The notes under the pieces are model-generated. The model ran no database searches, had not been told where the DNA came from, and saw only the letters and a program-made list of their open reading frames with translations. A stretch of DNA of 64,000 nucleotides from JACCTU01 sp963769665. Lineage in GTDB: Bacteria > Actinomycetota > Thermoleophilia > Gaiellales > Gaiellaceae. The stretch lies in assembly GCA_963769665.1 (NCBI GenBank), contig CAVYMQ010000003.1, positions 310,001 through 374,000 on the forward strand. The letters run 5' to 3'. Below, piece after piece: positions 39,842-49,003 of the stretch; within the stretch, counting starts at the first letter, position 1, and each line of letters opens with the position of its first letter. The position numbers were made by a program, and so were the translations under genes.

Positions 39842-40920
39842 CGGCCGATCACCGTGAACGTGACCGTCGCCGTGTAGCGGCCCGGCGCGACCGTCGGGAA
39901 CGGCGCGGCGAAGCCGACGTTCGTGGGCCAGACGTCGCCGCTCGGAGCGCTGATCGCGCTCGTCTGGCCGATGGTCAGCACCGACGGCCCGACCGGAACC
40001 GGTGCGAGGGCACCGCCGGCGAGCGCCGACCCGAGCGTGCCGCCCGAAGGCGCGGTGGCCTGGATCGCCAACGGCAGGTCTGCGGGCGCGAACGCGCTGC
40101 GGTGGACGGTGAGCGCGTAGCCCGCGGGATGGTTGCTGAGCACGGTCACGCGCTCGGAGACCGGAGCAGGCGCTGCGCCGGCCGTCGTCGTGCCGAAGTT
40201 GAGCGTCGCCTTCTCGAGCGACAGCGAAAGCGCGGCGTCGACCTGCACTTCGACGGCCGCGGTCTGCGTGGCGCTCGGGCCCGCGGGCGGCGTCGTCGAG
40301 CATGCATGCTCCGCGGCTGCGGAGTTGCGCGGCGCGGGAGCCGCGGCCGCGAAGTCGGCGGCGTTCGCGTCGGTGTCGGAGCAGCCCGAGCTGCCACGGA
40401 TCGCAGCCGTCGTGCTGCTCAGCGCCGGCGCCGCGCCGCTGCCTTCGTAGTCACCCGCTGTCCCAAAGCCGATGAGATCCTCGACGAGCGCGACGGCGCT
40501 GCAGCTTCCCGCCGTCGCACCGCAGGTGAGGTCGGCCGTGTCGCGGACGAGCGCAATCTTGCCGCTCGTGGCGCTCAGGTTCGTCGTGCCGGACGCGTCC
40601 GGTGCCGGAAGCGCACTGCCCACCGTTCCACCGGCAAGCTGAACGAGGTAGTACTTGCCCGGTTGCACCGTTCCGGACAACGCAGTGGCTGACCAGCTCG
40701 TTCCGGCCGCTGTGGCGTACTGGATCGACCACCCCGCGACGCTCACGGGTGTCGTCCCGGAGTTGAAGACCTCCACGTAGTCGTTTGCGTACGGCGCGCC
40801 GGCGTTACCGCCGCCTCCGTACACCTGACTGATCACGAGCGCAGTCGTCCCGCTCGCGGCGGCGGGCTGAACGAAGAGAACGAGCAGGGTGAGCAGGACG
40901 AGCAGACGGACACGTGTCAT
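39838..40920 (-). CDS. Secreted lamin-tail-domain protein
   Basis: A 360-aa exported protein. After a signal peptide (LLVLLTLLVLFVQPAAA) comes a lamin-tail domain (about residues 26-200): TALVISQVYGGGGNAGAPYANDYVEVFNSGTTPVSVAGWSIQYA, then GKYYLVQLAGG and GKIALVRD. The second half (VEVQVDAALSLSLEKATLNFGTT to VTFTVIGR) is a beta-sandwich like those of WxL or other surface proteins. Such proteins are thought to act at the cell surface; the ligand is unknown. It is coupled to the downstream secreted gene. ATG at 40920 has GGAG nearby; an inverted repeat lies at 40943-40956. Confidence 0.82.
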   Translation of the reverse strand: MTRVRLLVLLTLLVLFVQPAAASGTTALVISQVYGGGGNAGAPYANDYVEVFNSGTTPVSVAGWSIQYATAAGTSWSATALSGTVQPGKYYLVQLAGGTVGSALPAPDASGTTNLSATSGKIALVRDTADLTCGATAGSCSAVALVEDLIGFGTAGDYEGSGAAPALSSTTAAIRGSSGCSDTDANAADFAAAAPAPRNSAAAEHACSTTPPAGPSATQTAAVEVQVDAALSLSLEKATLNFGTTTAGAAPAPVSERVTVLSNHPAGYALTVHRSAFAPADLPLAIQATAPSGGTLGSALAGGALAPVPVGPSVLTIGQTSAISAPSGDVWPTNVGFAAPFPTVAPGRYTATVTFTVIGR

Positions 40921-40942
40921 CGGCGGCTCCAGTTCGTGACGG

Positions 40943-40956
40943 GGACAGATGTGTCC
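40943..40956. repeat. Inverted repeat upstream of the lamin-tail gene
   Basis: GGACA-GATG-TGTCC is a 5-bp inverted repeat with a 4-bp centre, 23 bp upstream of the start codon. It lies in the only noncoding gap (40921-41033) in this part of the locus and may be an operator. Confidence 0.4.
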
Positions 40957-41033
40957 ACCTGTGGTAGCCGCCGGCGATCGCGCTCGAAAGTGTCCGTTAC
41001 GGAATCGTCACGCTCTCGACACGAAGTCGGCGC

Positions 41034-41795
41034 TTAACCGAGGCGCAGCAGGCGCTCGGGGTGCTTGCGCACGAACCGCGCCATCCCGCGCAGATGCCAC
41101 CACGTGTGCCGGGTGAGGAACCTCCGGTCGATCACGGCCGCGTAGTCGTGGGTCACACGCGCTGCGGGCACGTACCACCGCTCCCACCCAGCGCGAAACG
41201 CGCGGTACGAGAGGTCGATGTCCTCACCGTAATGTCGGAAGCCGCCGTCCCAGCCGCCGAGCTCGTCGAGCATCGCGCGGCGCATCAAGAGGAATGCACC
41301 GAGCAGCCAGTCCGCCTGCGCGGGCTCCGTCGGCCGCTCGTCGAGCTGGTAGTGCCCGCGCTGCGAATACGTCCCGCCGAAGAGCGCACGGAGCGGTGTG
41401 CGGCGAACCAGCGTTCCGCCGCCCGTCGGGAAGCGCCGGCGAGACGGCTGCCAGCGCCCGTCCGGCCACTGCATCTGCGGCCCCGCAAGCCCGGCGCGCG
41501 GGTGGGACTCCATGAAGGCGCGCAACACCGAGACCGCATCCGGCGCAGGCACGGCATCGGGGTTCGCGACGAGCACGAAGTCGCCGCTCGTCGCCGCGAT
41601 GCCCTGGTTGACGTTCGCGGCGAACGGAAGCGGTCGAGTATTTCGGAGCACGCGAGCCTCGTCTGGCTCGCCGCGCACGCTCCCCGGCACGTTCTCGACC
41701 AGCACGAGCTCGTCGACCTGTGGCCGCAAAACCGGGACGAGTCGCTCGACGTCGTCGGCGTGGCCGTGCGAGACGACGATCGCGGAGACACTCAC
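41034..41795 (-). CDS. Family 2 glycosyltransferase (rhamnosyltransferase-like)
   Basis: A 253-aa GT-A enzyme without membrane helices. SAIVVSHGHADDVERLVPVL is the nucleotide-binding start, FVLVANPDAVPAPDAV contains the metal-binding Asp motif (NPD), and WLLGAFLLMRRAMLDELGGWDGGFRHYGEDIDLSYRAFRAGW the acceptor and catalytic region with ED. WbbL-type enzymes with this layout add rhamnose or similar sugars to lipid-linked acceptors. GTG at 41795 overlaps the previous stop (GTGA). It is the last gene of a nine-gene unit read leftwards from 50037. Confidence 0.92.
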   Translation of the reverse strand: MSVSAIVVSHGHADDVERLVPVLRPQVDELVLVENVPGSVRGEPDEARVLRNTRPLPFAANVNQGIAATSGDFVLVANPDAVPAPDAVSVLRAFMESHPRAGLAGPQMQWPDGRWQPSRRRFPTGGGTLVRRTPLRALFGGTYSQRGHYQLDERPTEPAQADWLLGAFLLMRRAMLDELGGWDGGFRHYGEDIDLSYRAFRAGWERWYVPAARVTHDYAAVIDRRFLTRHTWWHLRGMARFVRKHPERLLRLG

Positions 41796-42790
41796 AGCAG
41801 CTCCCGGTAGACGTCGAGCGTGCGGCGCGCGGTCTCCGCCCAGGTGAACAGACGTGCCCGCTCGAGCCCGGCGGCAACGAGCCGGTCGCGATCGTCGAGC
41901 GCTACCTGGACGGCCCCGCCGAGCTCGGAAGGTTCCGCGAAGATTGCCGCGTCGCCCGCGACCTCGCGCAGCGCCTCGTCTGGTGCAGCGACCACCGGCG
42001 TCCCGCTCGCCATCGCCTCCACGACGGGCAGGCCAAAGCCCTCATAGCGCGACGGCAGCACGAGAGCGGCGGCACCGCGGTAGAGCTCTGCAAGCTCCTC
42101 TTTCGGCACGTAGCCCCTGACGTCGGCGCCTGCGAGACGCAGTTCGTTCGCCAGGCTTGCATCCTTCTCGGGTCCGACCACGACGAGCCGGAGGCCGTTC
42201 GCCGAGGCGGCTGCGGCGGCCGCGAGCGGGTCCTTGCGCTGCTGGATCGCCCCGACGAAGAGCAGGTACGTGCCGCGGCCCTCAACACCGGGGCGGAACG
42301 CCGGGTCGACGCCGAGCGGCGTGACGACGACCTTCTCCTCCGCGACGTCGTAGAGCTCGACGAGGTCGCGCTTCGTCCGCTCGGAGATCGCGAGCACGCG
42401 CCCGGCTCGACGGACGGAGCGCGGCACGACGCGACGAAAGACGGCCCGGTCCTTCCACCCCATCATCGCGCGGTCGCGCTCGAAGCTCAGGTCTTGCACG
42501 GTGAGGACGGCCGGACAGTCCAGGCGCAGCGGAAGCGCGTGGACGAAGTGGACGAGGCGCGGCTTGACGCGGCGAAGGAGTCTCGGAACCGACCACGCCA
42601 TCCGCAGCTCCTGCGAGCCGGTGCTCAGCACGAGCGGCTCGATCCCGGCCGGCACGAGCGACGCGTCACGCGTGATCGCGGCGATGCGAAGGTCGCCCTT
42701 GGCGTCGCCGAGCGCCTGCAGGAGGTTCGCGACGTACGTCTCGTCGCCCGTCCGGTCGCGCCCGAGCACGTCCGCGTCCACGACGATCAC
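41792..42790 (-). CDS. Family 4 glycosyltransferase (GT-B)
   Basis: A 332-aa GT-B enzyme. The start IVVDADVLGRDRTGDETYVANLL is the N-terminal Rossmann strand and acceptor loop; LLFVGAIQQRKDPLAAAAAA opens the C-terminal domain and SRYEGFGLPVVEAMASGTPVVAAP is the EX7E donor-binding motif. It likely adds a hexose from a nucleotide sugar to the growing glycan at the inner face of the membrane. GTG at 42790 overlaps the stop of the upstream transferase and its own stop overlaps the downstream one, each by 4 nt. Confidence 0.92.
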   Translation of the reverse strand: MIVVDADVLGRDRTGDETYVANLLQALGDAKGDLRIAAITRDASLVPAGIEPLVLSTGSQELRMAWSVPRLLRRVKPRLVHFVHALPLRLDCPAVLTVQDLSFERDRAMMGWKDRAVFRRVVPRSVRRAGRVLAISERTKRDLVELYDVAEEKVVVTPLGVDPAFRPGVEGRGTYLLFVGAIQQRKDPLAAAAAASANGLRLVVVGPEKDASLANELRLAGADVRGYVPKEELAELYRGAAALVLPSRYEGFGLPVVEAMASGTPVVAAPDEALREVAGDAAIFAEPSELGGAVQVALDDRDRLVAAGLERARLFTWAETARRTLDVYRELL

Positions 42791-43755
42791 AGCGCCGCCT
42801 CGTACACCTCGACGGTCCGCCCGGCCACGTCGTCCCACGTGAACGACCGCGCGCGCGCCAGGCCCAGGGCGCGAAGCTCGTCGCGGCGTCGGTCCGCGTC
42901 GGCGATCCCCGCGGCGATCGAGGCCGGGTCGAGCGGGTCGACAAGCACCGCGGCGCCGCCCGCGACCTCCTCGGTCGCGCCGCCACGGGACGTGACGACC
43001 GGCGTACCGACGGACATCGCCTCCAGGATCGGGATCCCGAAGCCTTCGTAGAGCGACGGGTAGACGAGAGCGCGCGCACCGCGCAGCAGCTTCGCGAGCT
43101 CGTCGTCACCGACCTCGCCGAGCCAGCGGACGCCGTTCGGCGAGACGCCGCCCCAGCCGCGCGCGCCGACGACCCGCAGCTCCACGCCGGCGCGTGACGC
43201 CGCGTCCACCGCGCGCTCCAGGTTCTTGCGCGGCTCCAGCGTCCCGACAGCGAGCACGTAGTCGCCTTCGGCGCTCGGGCCTTCCGGCGACAGACCACCG
43301 AGCGGCGGAACGCCGATCACGGACACGTGGCCCGGGTCGACGTCGAGCAGCTCCACGAGCTCGCGCTTCGTGAACTCGGAGATGGCGATCACGCGGCGCG
43401 CCGCTCGCACGACTCGCGGGACGGTGAGTCGGCTGTACGTGCGGTTCCAGCGGTTGAAGAGCTCCGGGTGCCGAAGCACTGCGAGATCGAGCACGGTGAC
43501 GACCATCGGCACGGAGCTGCGCGGCGGCGCGCGAAACGTCGGGCAGTGGAGCACGTCGGCACTGCGCGCCGCCCGCGGCAGCCCGAGCGGGTACCAGCCG
43601 ACATCGCGGATCGCCGCCGTCGCGCGGCCGGTGCCGCCCCACGCGAGCTCCCGGAGCTCGACGTGCTTCGGCAGCTCCCGCCTCAGGCCCTCGACGTAGC
43701 GCGCGGAACCCGCGCGGGTGAGCCGGAGCGCCGAGACGTCGAGCGCGACCTTCAC
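42787..43755 (-). CDS. Family 4 glycosyltransferase (GT-B)
   Basis: A 322-aa GT-B enzyme similar in layout to its two neighbours. ALDVSALRLTRAGSARYVEGL marks the N-terminal domain, YVLAVGTLEPRKNLERAVDAASRAGVELRVVG the interdomain region, and SLYEGFGIPILEAMSVGTPVVTSRGGATEEVAG the donor-binding EX7E segment. The GTG start at 43755 overlaps the upstream stop and was chosen over longer frames that run back through the neighbouring gene. The three adjacent GT4 genes look like successive duplications with diverged acceptor domains. Confidence 0.92.
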   Translation of the reverse strand: MKVALDVSALRLTRAGSARYVEGLRRELPKHVELRELAWGGTGRATAAIRDVGWYPLGLPRAARSADVLHCPTFRAPPRSSVPMVVTVLDLAVLRHPELFNRWNRTYSRLTVPRVVRAARRVIAISEFTKRELVELLDVDPGHVSVIGVPPLGGLSPEGPSAEGDYVLAVGTLEPRKNLERAVDAASRAGVELRVVGARGWGGVSPNGVRWLGEVGDDELAKLLRGARALVYPSLYEGFGIPILEAMSVGTPVVTSRGGATEEVAGGAAVLVDPLDPASIAAGIADADRRRDELRALGLARARSFTWDDVAGRTVEVYEAAL

Positions 43756-44720
43756 GCGGCCGCCTCGCGGTAGCCGCGGAGCAACGCCTCTCCGGTCGAG
43801 CGCCACGTGAACCTGCCCGCATGCTCGAGGCCGCTCGCGACGAGCTCCTCGCTCCGCTCGCGCGCCTCTTCGATCCCTTGCGCGATCGCTGTTGGATCTT
43901 CGACGTCGACCCGCACGGCGGCGTCGCCGGCCGCCTCGTCGAGCGACGCGTGACTCGAGCAGACGACGGGCGTTCCGCTCGCCATCGCCTCGACGACCGG
44001 CATCCCGAAGCCCTCGAAGCGCGAAGGAAAGACGAACACGGACGCGCCGCGGTAGAGCCGCGGCAGCTCGTCGTCGGGGACGTAGTCGACGACGTGCACG
44101 CCGAGCCCGTCGAGCACCTCGAGGTTCTTGCGCGGCTCGCGCGTGCCGATCGCGAGCACGTCGACGCCCTCCGCGCGCGGTCCTTCGGGCGTGTACCGCT
44201 CGTCGACGCCCGGATACGCGACACGCGGACGCACGCCGAGCCGCTGCTCGACGTCGCTCGCGGTGAACTCGGAGATGGCGAAGAGAGCGTCCGCCTTCTT
44301 CGCTTCTCGGTAGCTGCGCCCGTGAAGCCTGCGCGTGCGCCGATGGGACCACTCCGGAAAGTGGAGCGGCGCGAGGTCGTAGATCGTCATCGCGCGCACA
44401 CCGGCGCGCTGGGGGACGTGCAGCCAGTCGGAGAGATGGAACACGTCGAAGTCGCCGAGGATGCGCTCGAGGCGCGGTCGCTTCACCGCCGACCATGCCT
44501 CGCGCCACGCGTACGACACCGGCAGGGTGCGGATGTGACGCTCGATCGGGATCCCGTCCAGCGCATCGTCGATCATTCGCGCCCCGCGCTCGCTCGCCGG
44601 AGCGAACGCCACGACGTCGTCCGCGCCCGCCTCGACCAGGCCCGTCAGCATCCCGCGGATGTAGTTGCCGATCCCGGTGCGCGGGTGCGAGAGCGGCGAG
44701 ACGTCGACGACGATCCTCAG
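43752..44720 (-). CDS. Family 4 glycosyltransferase (GT-B), CTG start
   Basis: A 322-aa GT-B enzyme: VDVLAIGTREPRKNLEVLDGLGVHVV and SRFEGFGMPVVEAMASGTPVV are clear family motifs. From the first in-frame ATG (44651) the N-terminal strand is lost. Upstream, the same frame reads LRIVVDVSPLSHPRTGIGNYIRGMLTG, the standard GT4 beginning (normally MRIVxDVSPL), starting at CTG 44718-44720. That CTG overlaps the previous gene's TGA in the form CTGA. No ATG, GTG or TTG could provide this N terminus, so CTG initiation is the best reading. Confidence 0.9.
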   Translation of the reverse strand: MRIVVDVSPLSHPRTGIGNYIRGMLTGLVEAGADDVVAFAPASERGARMIDDALDGIPIERHIRTLPVSYAWREAWSAVKRPRLERILGDFDVFHLSDWLHVPQRAGVRAMTIYDLAPLHFPEWSHRRTRRLHGRSYREAKKADALFAISEFTASDVEQRLGVRPRVAYPGVDERYTPEGPRAEGVDVLAIGTREPRKNLEVLDGLGVHVVDYVPDDELPRLYRGASVFVFPSRFEGFGMPVVEAMASGTPVVCSSHASLDEAAGDAAVRVDVEDPTAIAQGIEEARERSEELVASGLEHAGRFTWRSTGEALLRGYREAAA

Positions 44721-46762
44721 GGTCGGTAGGTGAACGAGTTGAAGTGGAGGCCGAGGCGCCGGGGGTCGTTCGGACCGGGGACCTTCGTCGGCGAGACGGC
44801 GAAGCGCGCGACGCAGCGGCCGTCGACCGGCGTCAGCGGCGCGACGACCACGTGCGGGCGGCCGTCCGGCGGGACCGTCCCCAAGACCTTCGTCCCGAGC
44901 ACCCGCACCGTTGATGGCTCCTGGTAGAGCGCGGCGTCGCTCTGCAGCGCGACGGCAACCGCGCCGCCCGTGCAGTCGAAGCGCGTGTAGGTCACGCTCG
45001 GGCCCGACCAGGTGTCCGCGGGGTGCAGCCCCTCGACGAGGGCCGCCTGTCGCAGCGGAGGATCGACCTGGTACAGGAAGACGTTGCGCGCGCCGTCCTT
45101 CGCGACGACGTCACCGACGAGCTCGGCGGACCCGTCCGTGAGCACGAACGGCACGTTGGGAGCGCCGTGCAGGACGCCGGTGCCGCGGTCGAGCGTCACC
45201 TTTTTCGCGGGGAGTCCGCCCTCCATCGGCGTGCCCGCGTAGAAGACGGGGCCGATGCTCTTGTTGAAGAACTCGTTCTGCCACACCGAGAAGCGCGATC
45301 CGTTGCCGGTCCACAGCGCGCCGACCTCGCCCCGGCCCGCCACGACTCGGTCGATCCACTCGCGGTCCTGCTTGTGCATCCCCTCGGCGAGTGCGCCCGC
45401 TGCCGCGTACTCCATCCGCGCCGAGATCGGCCGCGCGACAGCGAGGAAGAACGCGAGCACGACGAGCGGCAGCACGATCGCGAACCGCCGTGGCACGAGC
45501 AGAAATGCGAGCGCCGCGAGGATCGAGCAGCCGACGACCACGGCGACGACCTCGTCGAGCTCGACCCACCGCTCGTGCACGCGCCAGAGCGCGAGCATCA
45601 GCAACGTGTCCGACTGGCTCGGCACGCCGATCAGCCGCTCGTACGGGATCACCGCCGGAAGCGCCGCTGCGAGCACCGCAGCCGCGCCGGCCGTGAGCGG
45701 TGGCCGCGGCGCGCCCTGATCGACCCAGACGAGCAGCCCGATCAGCATCAGCGGCGCGAGGTAGAAGAGGTTGCGCTCCTCGATCCGCTGCACCGACGGC
45801 AGCGACGCGAACGCGGACACCTCGAGCAGCAGAAAGGTCGAGAGCGTTGCGGTCGCGGCGAGGAACGGGCGCAGGCTCCGGGGCAGGCGGTTCCAGAGCG
45901 CGAGGAGCACGAGCAGCGCCGCGAACGGGAACACGCCGACGTAGAGGTCGAGCTCGGCGACGTGGTAGACGAGCCAGCGCAGCACCTCGACCGGCTCGTA
46001 GGCGTAGTCCCCGGCGACGGAGTACGCGCCGAGCAGTCCGAGCGGCGACTCGCCGCGCACGAGCTGGGCGACCAGCGCGACGAGCGCGGCACCGCCGAGC
46101 GTTCCGTAGAGCACGCGGAACGAGCGCCAGGTGCCGAGCACGATCGGAGCGACGACGATCGCCGGGAAGAACGCGAGCGCCTGCGCGCGGGTCAGGTACG
46201 CGACGACGCAGCAGCCGAGCAGGAGCAGCTGCCGCGCGCGCGTCGGCCGCTCGAGCGTGAGCACGAAGACGAGCACGACCGCGAGGAAGATCGGGAAGAA
46301 GACGTTCTCGGTCATCACCTCGCCTGCGTAGAGGAGCGAGGGGAGCGCGACGGTGAGCACGGCCGCGAAGAGCGACAACCCCACCGGCAGGACCCGCCGC
46401 GCGAGGAAGTACGCCGGCAGCGCCGCGAGCGACATCGCGACCGCGTTGATCGTCTTGACGGCGGCGTACGCGTGCGGCAGCGAGTCGAACAGCAGATACG
46501 CCGGCGCGATCACGAGCGGGTAGACCAGCCCGTAGCCGTGCGTCGCGACGCCGCGGATCGCGAAGCCGTCGCCCGCCGCAAGCCCGCGCGCGAGCTCCGA
46601 GTAGATGAGCTCGTCGACGACGATCCACGGCGCGTCGATCCGGAGCGCGAAGAAGAGCCGCGCGACCGCCGACACCGCGACGATCGCCGTCAGCCACGCC
46701 CACACCGGCACAGCTCGGACCAGCGACAGCGCCGGTGAGCCGGCGGCCGCCCTAACGGCCAA
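44717..46762 (-). CDS. Large GT-C-like membrane protein (paralogue of 36854-39082)
   Basis: A 681-aa protein with about 12 hydrophobic segments in the first 440 residues and a soluble C-terminal domain. RIDAPWIVVDELIYSELARGLAAGDGF after the first helix carries the Asp-Glu pair expected in GT39/ArnT-like enzymes, and GVATHGYGLVYPLVIAPAY follows. The C-terminal WIDRVVAGRGEVGALW and VWQNEFFNKSIGPV match the other large membrane protein. TTG at 46762 overlaps the upstream gene by 11 nt; GTG at 46711 is possible. Probably transfers a polyprenyl-linked sugar on the outer face. Confidence 0.82.
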   Translation of the reverse strand: MAVRAAAGSPALSLVRAVPVWAWLTAIVAVSAVARLFFALRIDAPWIVVDELIYSELARGLAAGDGFAIRGVATHGYGLVYPLVIAPAYLLFDSLPHAYAAVKTINAVAMSLAALPAYFLARRVLPVGLSLFAAVLTVALPSLLYAGEVMTENVFFPIFLAVVLVFVLTLERPTRARQLLLLGCCVVAYLTRAQALAFFPAIVVAPIVLGTWRSFRVLYGTLGGAALVALVAQLVRGESPLGLLGAYSVAGDYAYEPVEVLRWLVYHVAELDLYVGVFPFAALLVLLALWNRLPRSLRPFLAATATLSTFLLLEVSAFASLPSVQRIEERNLFYLAPLMLIGLLVWVDQGAPRPPLTAGAAAVLAAALPAVIPYERLIGVPSQSDTLLMLALWRVHERWVELDEVVAVVVGCSILAALAFLLVPRRFAIVLPLVVLAFFLAVARPISARMEYAAAGALAEGMHKQDREWIDRVVAGRGEVGALWTGNGSRFSVWQNEFFNKSIGPVFYAGTPMEGGLPAKKVTLDRGTGVLHGAPNVPFVLTDGSAELVGDVVAKDGARNVFLYQVDPPLRQAALVEGLHPADTWSGPSVTYTRFDCTGGAVAVALQSDAALYQEPSTVRVLGTKVLGTVPPDGRPHVVVAPLTPVDGRCVARFAVSPTKVPGPNDPRRLGLHFNSFTYRP

Positions 46763-47981
46763 GCCCGACCTCGCGGAGCGCCGAGCCGATCGCCTCCGAG
46801 TCCTCGAGCCCGACCTCAGCGGCGCCCTGCGCGACGTCGCGCAGCAGCTGCTCGCGAACCGCAGGCCCACCGGCGGCCTCCTCGAATGCGCGCACGTAGA
46901 GGTCGGCGACGCGGTCGAGCTCGTGCTCACTCGACGCGTAGCTGCGGGCGGCCTCGCTGAACGACGCGCGGCGCGCGGGATCGTCCGCGAGCAGGAGCAA
47001 GGACGCCGCGAGCGACTCCACCTCGCGCTCGTCCGGTGCGACTTTCAGGACGACGCCGTCGGGGAGCTCGCCGTACGCGTCGACGTCGCTGACGATCAGC
47101 GGCTTGGCGAGCGAGAGGACGCGGATCGCGCCGGCCGACGTTTCCCCCATGGTCGGCCAACGGAGCGAGACGGCGACGTCGCAGGCCGCGATCAGCGACC
47201 AGAAGCGTTCCTCGTCGACGTAGCCGTGACGCTCGACCGCGCCCTCGAGGCCGAGCGCTTCGATCCGGCGCTCGAGCTCGAGCCCGGCCGCCTCGGGGCC
47301 GACGAGCAGCAGCCGGGCACGCGGGTGGCGCGCGCGTACGACCGCGAACGCCTCGAGCAGCTGCGGGATGCGCTTGTTCGCGTTCAGGAAGCCGAAGCTG
47401 CCGATCACCGGCTCGCCCTCCACCGGCGCGGGCTCGGCCGGCGGCTCGGGCCAGACGGGCATGGGGATCTTCCAGATCGGCCCGTCGAAGCCGGCGGAGC
47501 GAGCGCGCTCGCGGACGTGGTCGGAGTGGACGATCAGGCCGTGCTTCCTCGCGAGGTCGAGCACTTCGCCCGCGAGCGGAAAGTCCTCCGGACGCGTCGA
47601 CCAGAGCGGCGGCACGCAGCCGTCGACGACGCCGAGCCCGAGCAGCCGGCCCGGGAGGCCGGCGTCGCGCTCCATCGCATTCAGGTAGCCCGCGACGTCC
47701 TTGCGCGCCAGCGTGAGCCCGGCGACGAGGTGGTGCAGCACGAAGTCGTGCAGCACGACCACACCGGGAGTTCTGCGCAGCGCGTCGACGATCCAGCCGT
47801 GCACGTCGGGGTTGTTGCCGACGTGGTAGATCGAGAGCTCGGTCCCGCGCGGCGGCTTCGTCTGCCCGTGCCCGGGGACGACGACGTCGACTCGCTGCTG
47901 CAGGGCGGGCAGGAGCAGCGCGCTGTAGTCGGCGATGCCCGAGCGCTCGGGCGGGAGCGGCGAGTAGTAGGCGACCCTCAT
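46752..47981 (-). CDS. Family 4 glycosyltransferase (GT-B)
   Basis: A 409-aa GT-B enzyme. RVAYYSPLPPERSGIADYSALLLPALQQ is a typical start of polysaccharide GT4 enzymes, VIGSFGFLNANKRIPQLLEAFAVVRARHPRARLLLVG the central linker and MGETSAGAIRVLSLAKPLIVSDVDAYGELP the donor site, here with ET instead of the classical E-GFG run. ATG at 47981 overlaps the stop of the next upstream gene (ATGA). The large membrane protein downstream overlaps its end by 11 nt, so the two are translationally coupled. Confidence 0.9.
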   Translation of the reverse strand: MRVAYYSPLPPERSGIADYSALLLPALQQRVDVVVPGHGQTKPPRGTELSIYHVGNNPDVHGWIVDALRRTPGVVVLHDFVLHHLVAGLTLARKDVAGYLNAMERDAGLPGRLLGLGVVDGCVPPLWSTRPEDFPLAGEVLDLARKHGLIVHSDHVRERARSAGFDGPIWKIPMPVWPEPPAEPAPVEGEPVIGSFGFLNANKRIPQLLEAFAVVRARHPRARLLLVGPEAAGLELERRIEALGLEGAVERHGYVDEERFWSLIAACDVAVSLRWPTMGETSAGAIRVLSLAKPLIVSDVDAYGELPDGVVLKVAPDEREVESLAASLLLLADDPARRASFSEAARSYASSEHELDRVADLYVRAFEEAAGGPAVREQLLRDVAQGAAEVGLEDSEAIGSALREVGLGR

Positions 47982-49003
47982 CCGAGCAGCCGCTCGATCG
48001 CGGCGTCCCAGGTCACGCGCTCCGCGAGCACCTTGCCCGCGAGACCCCACTGCTGACCTTCAGCCGGGTGGTCGCGTAGGTAGCGCAGCGCCCCGGCGAG
48101 CTCGTCGGCGCGCGGTGCGGTCACGAGCCCCGTCCGGCGGTCCGTGACGACATCGAGCGGGCCGCCCGCGTCTGTCGTCGTCACGACGGGCTTGCCCGAG
48201 AGGAACGCCTCGTAAGGGACCATCCCGAAGTCCTCGTCGACGGGTGCGTAGTAGACGGCGCCGCAGCGCGCGTAGAGGTCGGCGAGCTCGGTGCCGTCGA
48301 CGCGGCCGCGGAACTCGACACGTCCGTTGAGTTTGTGGCTCTGAGCCACTTGCTCGAGGCGCTCGCGGTCGGGGCCTGCGCCGGCAACGACGACGCGAAG
48401 CGCGGGGTCGGCCGCGGCCGCCTCGAGCAGCAGGTCGACCCGCTTCGCCCGGTCGAGCCGCCCCACCGAGAGGACGAAGTCGCCGTACTCGTCGAAGCGG
48501 TAGTCGAGCTCCTGCGGCGGCGGCAGCACGACCTCCGCGTCGAGCCCGAGCGACGAGCTCAGGCGATCGGCGACGTTCTGCGAGATCGCGAAGCGCTTCT
48601 CGGCCTCGCCGAGCGTCCGCCGGTCGAGCTCGTGGATCGCTCGTCGCGTTGCCCGATCGACCGCGCTCTCGCCGAACTCCGCGAGCTCGGTGCGGTCGAG
48701 GTCGTACGCCTGACGGAACTGGTGCACGAGCCAGACGCGCTTGCGCGGGTGGCGCACGGCGTAGCTCGGGAACTTCGTCGCGATCAACAGGTCGACCTTG
48801 CGGCCTTCGACCTCCGTGAGGTCGAGCATGCGCCAGACGAACGCGCTCTCGAGCACGCGCTCGCGGGGGTACCACTTGAACGGCACCGTGACGAGCGCCG
48901 CCTGGTGTCCACGCTCGTTCAGCTCTTCCGTCAGGCGCTCGGCGAGCACCTCTGCGCCGCCGTGCGCGAACGGCACCTGCGGGTGAGTGACGATGATCCT
49001 CAT
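47978..49003 (-). CDS. Family 4 glycosyltransferase (GT-B)
   Basis: A 341-aa GT-B enzyme. RIIVTHPQVPFAHGGAEVLAERLTEELNERGHQ gives the N-terminal GGAE loop, FVLSVGRLDRAKRVDLLLEAAAADPALRVVVAG the domain link, and VDEDFGMVPYEAFLSGKPVVTTTDAGGP the donor motif. It belongs to the WsaF/RfaB-like group that builds O-antigen-like chains. ATG at 49003 overlaps the methyltransferase stop by 4 nt. Substrates cannot be told from sequence. Confidence 0.92.
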   Translation of the reverse strand: MRIIVTHPQVPFAHGGAEVLAERLTEELNERGHQAALVTVPFKWYPRERVLESAFVWRMLDLTEVEGRKVDLLIATKFPSYAVRHPRKRVWLVHQFRQAYDLDRTELAEFGESAVDRATRRAIHELDRRTLGEAEKRFAISQNVADRLSSSLGLDAEVVLPPPQELDYRFDEYGDFVLSVGRLDRAKRVDLLLEAAAADPALRVVVAGAGPDRERLEQVAQSHKLNGRVEFRGRVDGTELADLYARCGAVYYAPVDEDFGMVPYEAFLSGKPVVTTTDAGGPLDVVTDRRTGLVTAPRADELAGALRYLRDHPAEGQQWGLAGKVLAERVTWDAAIERLLG

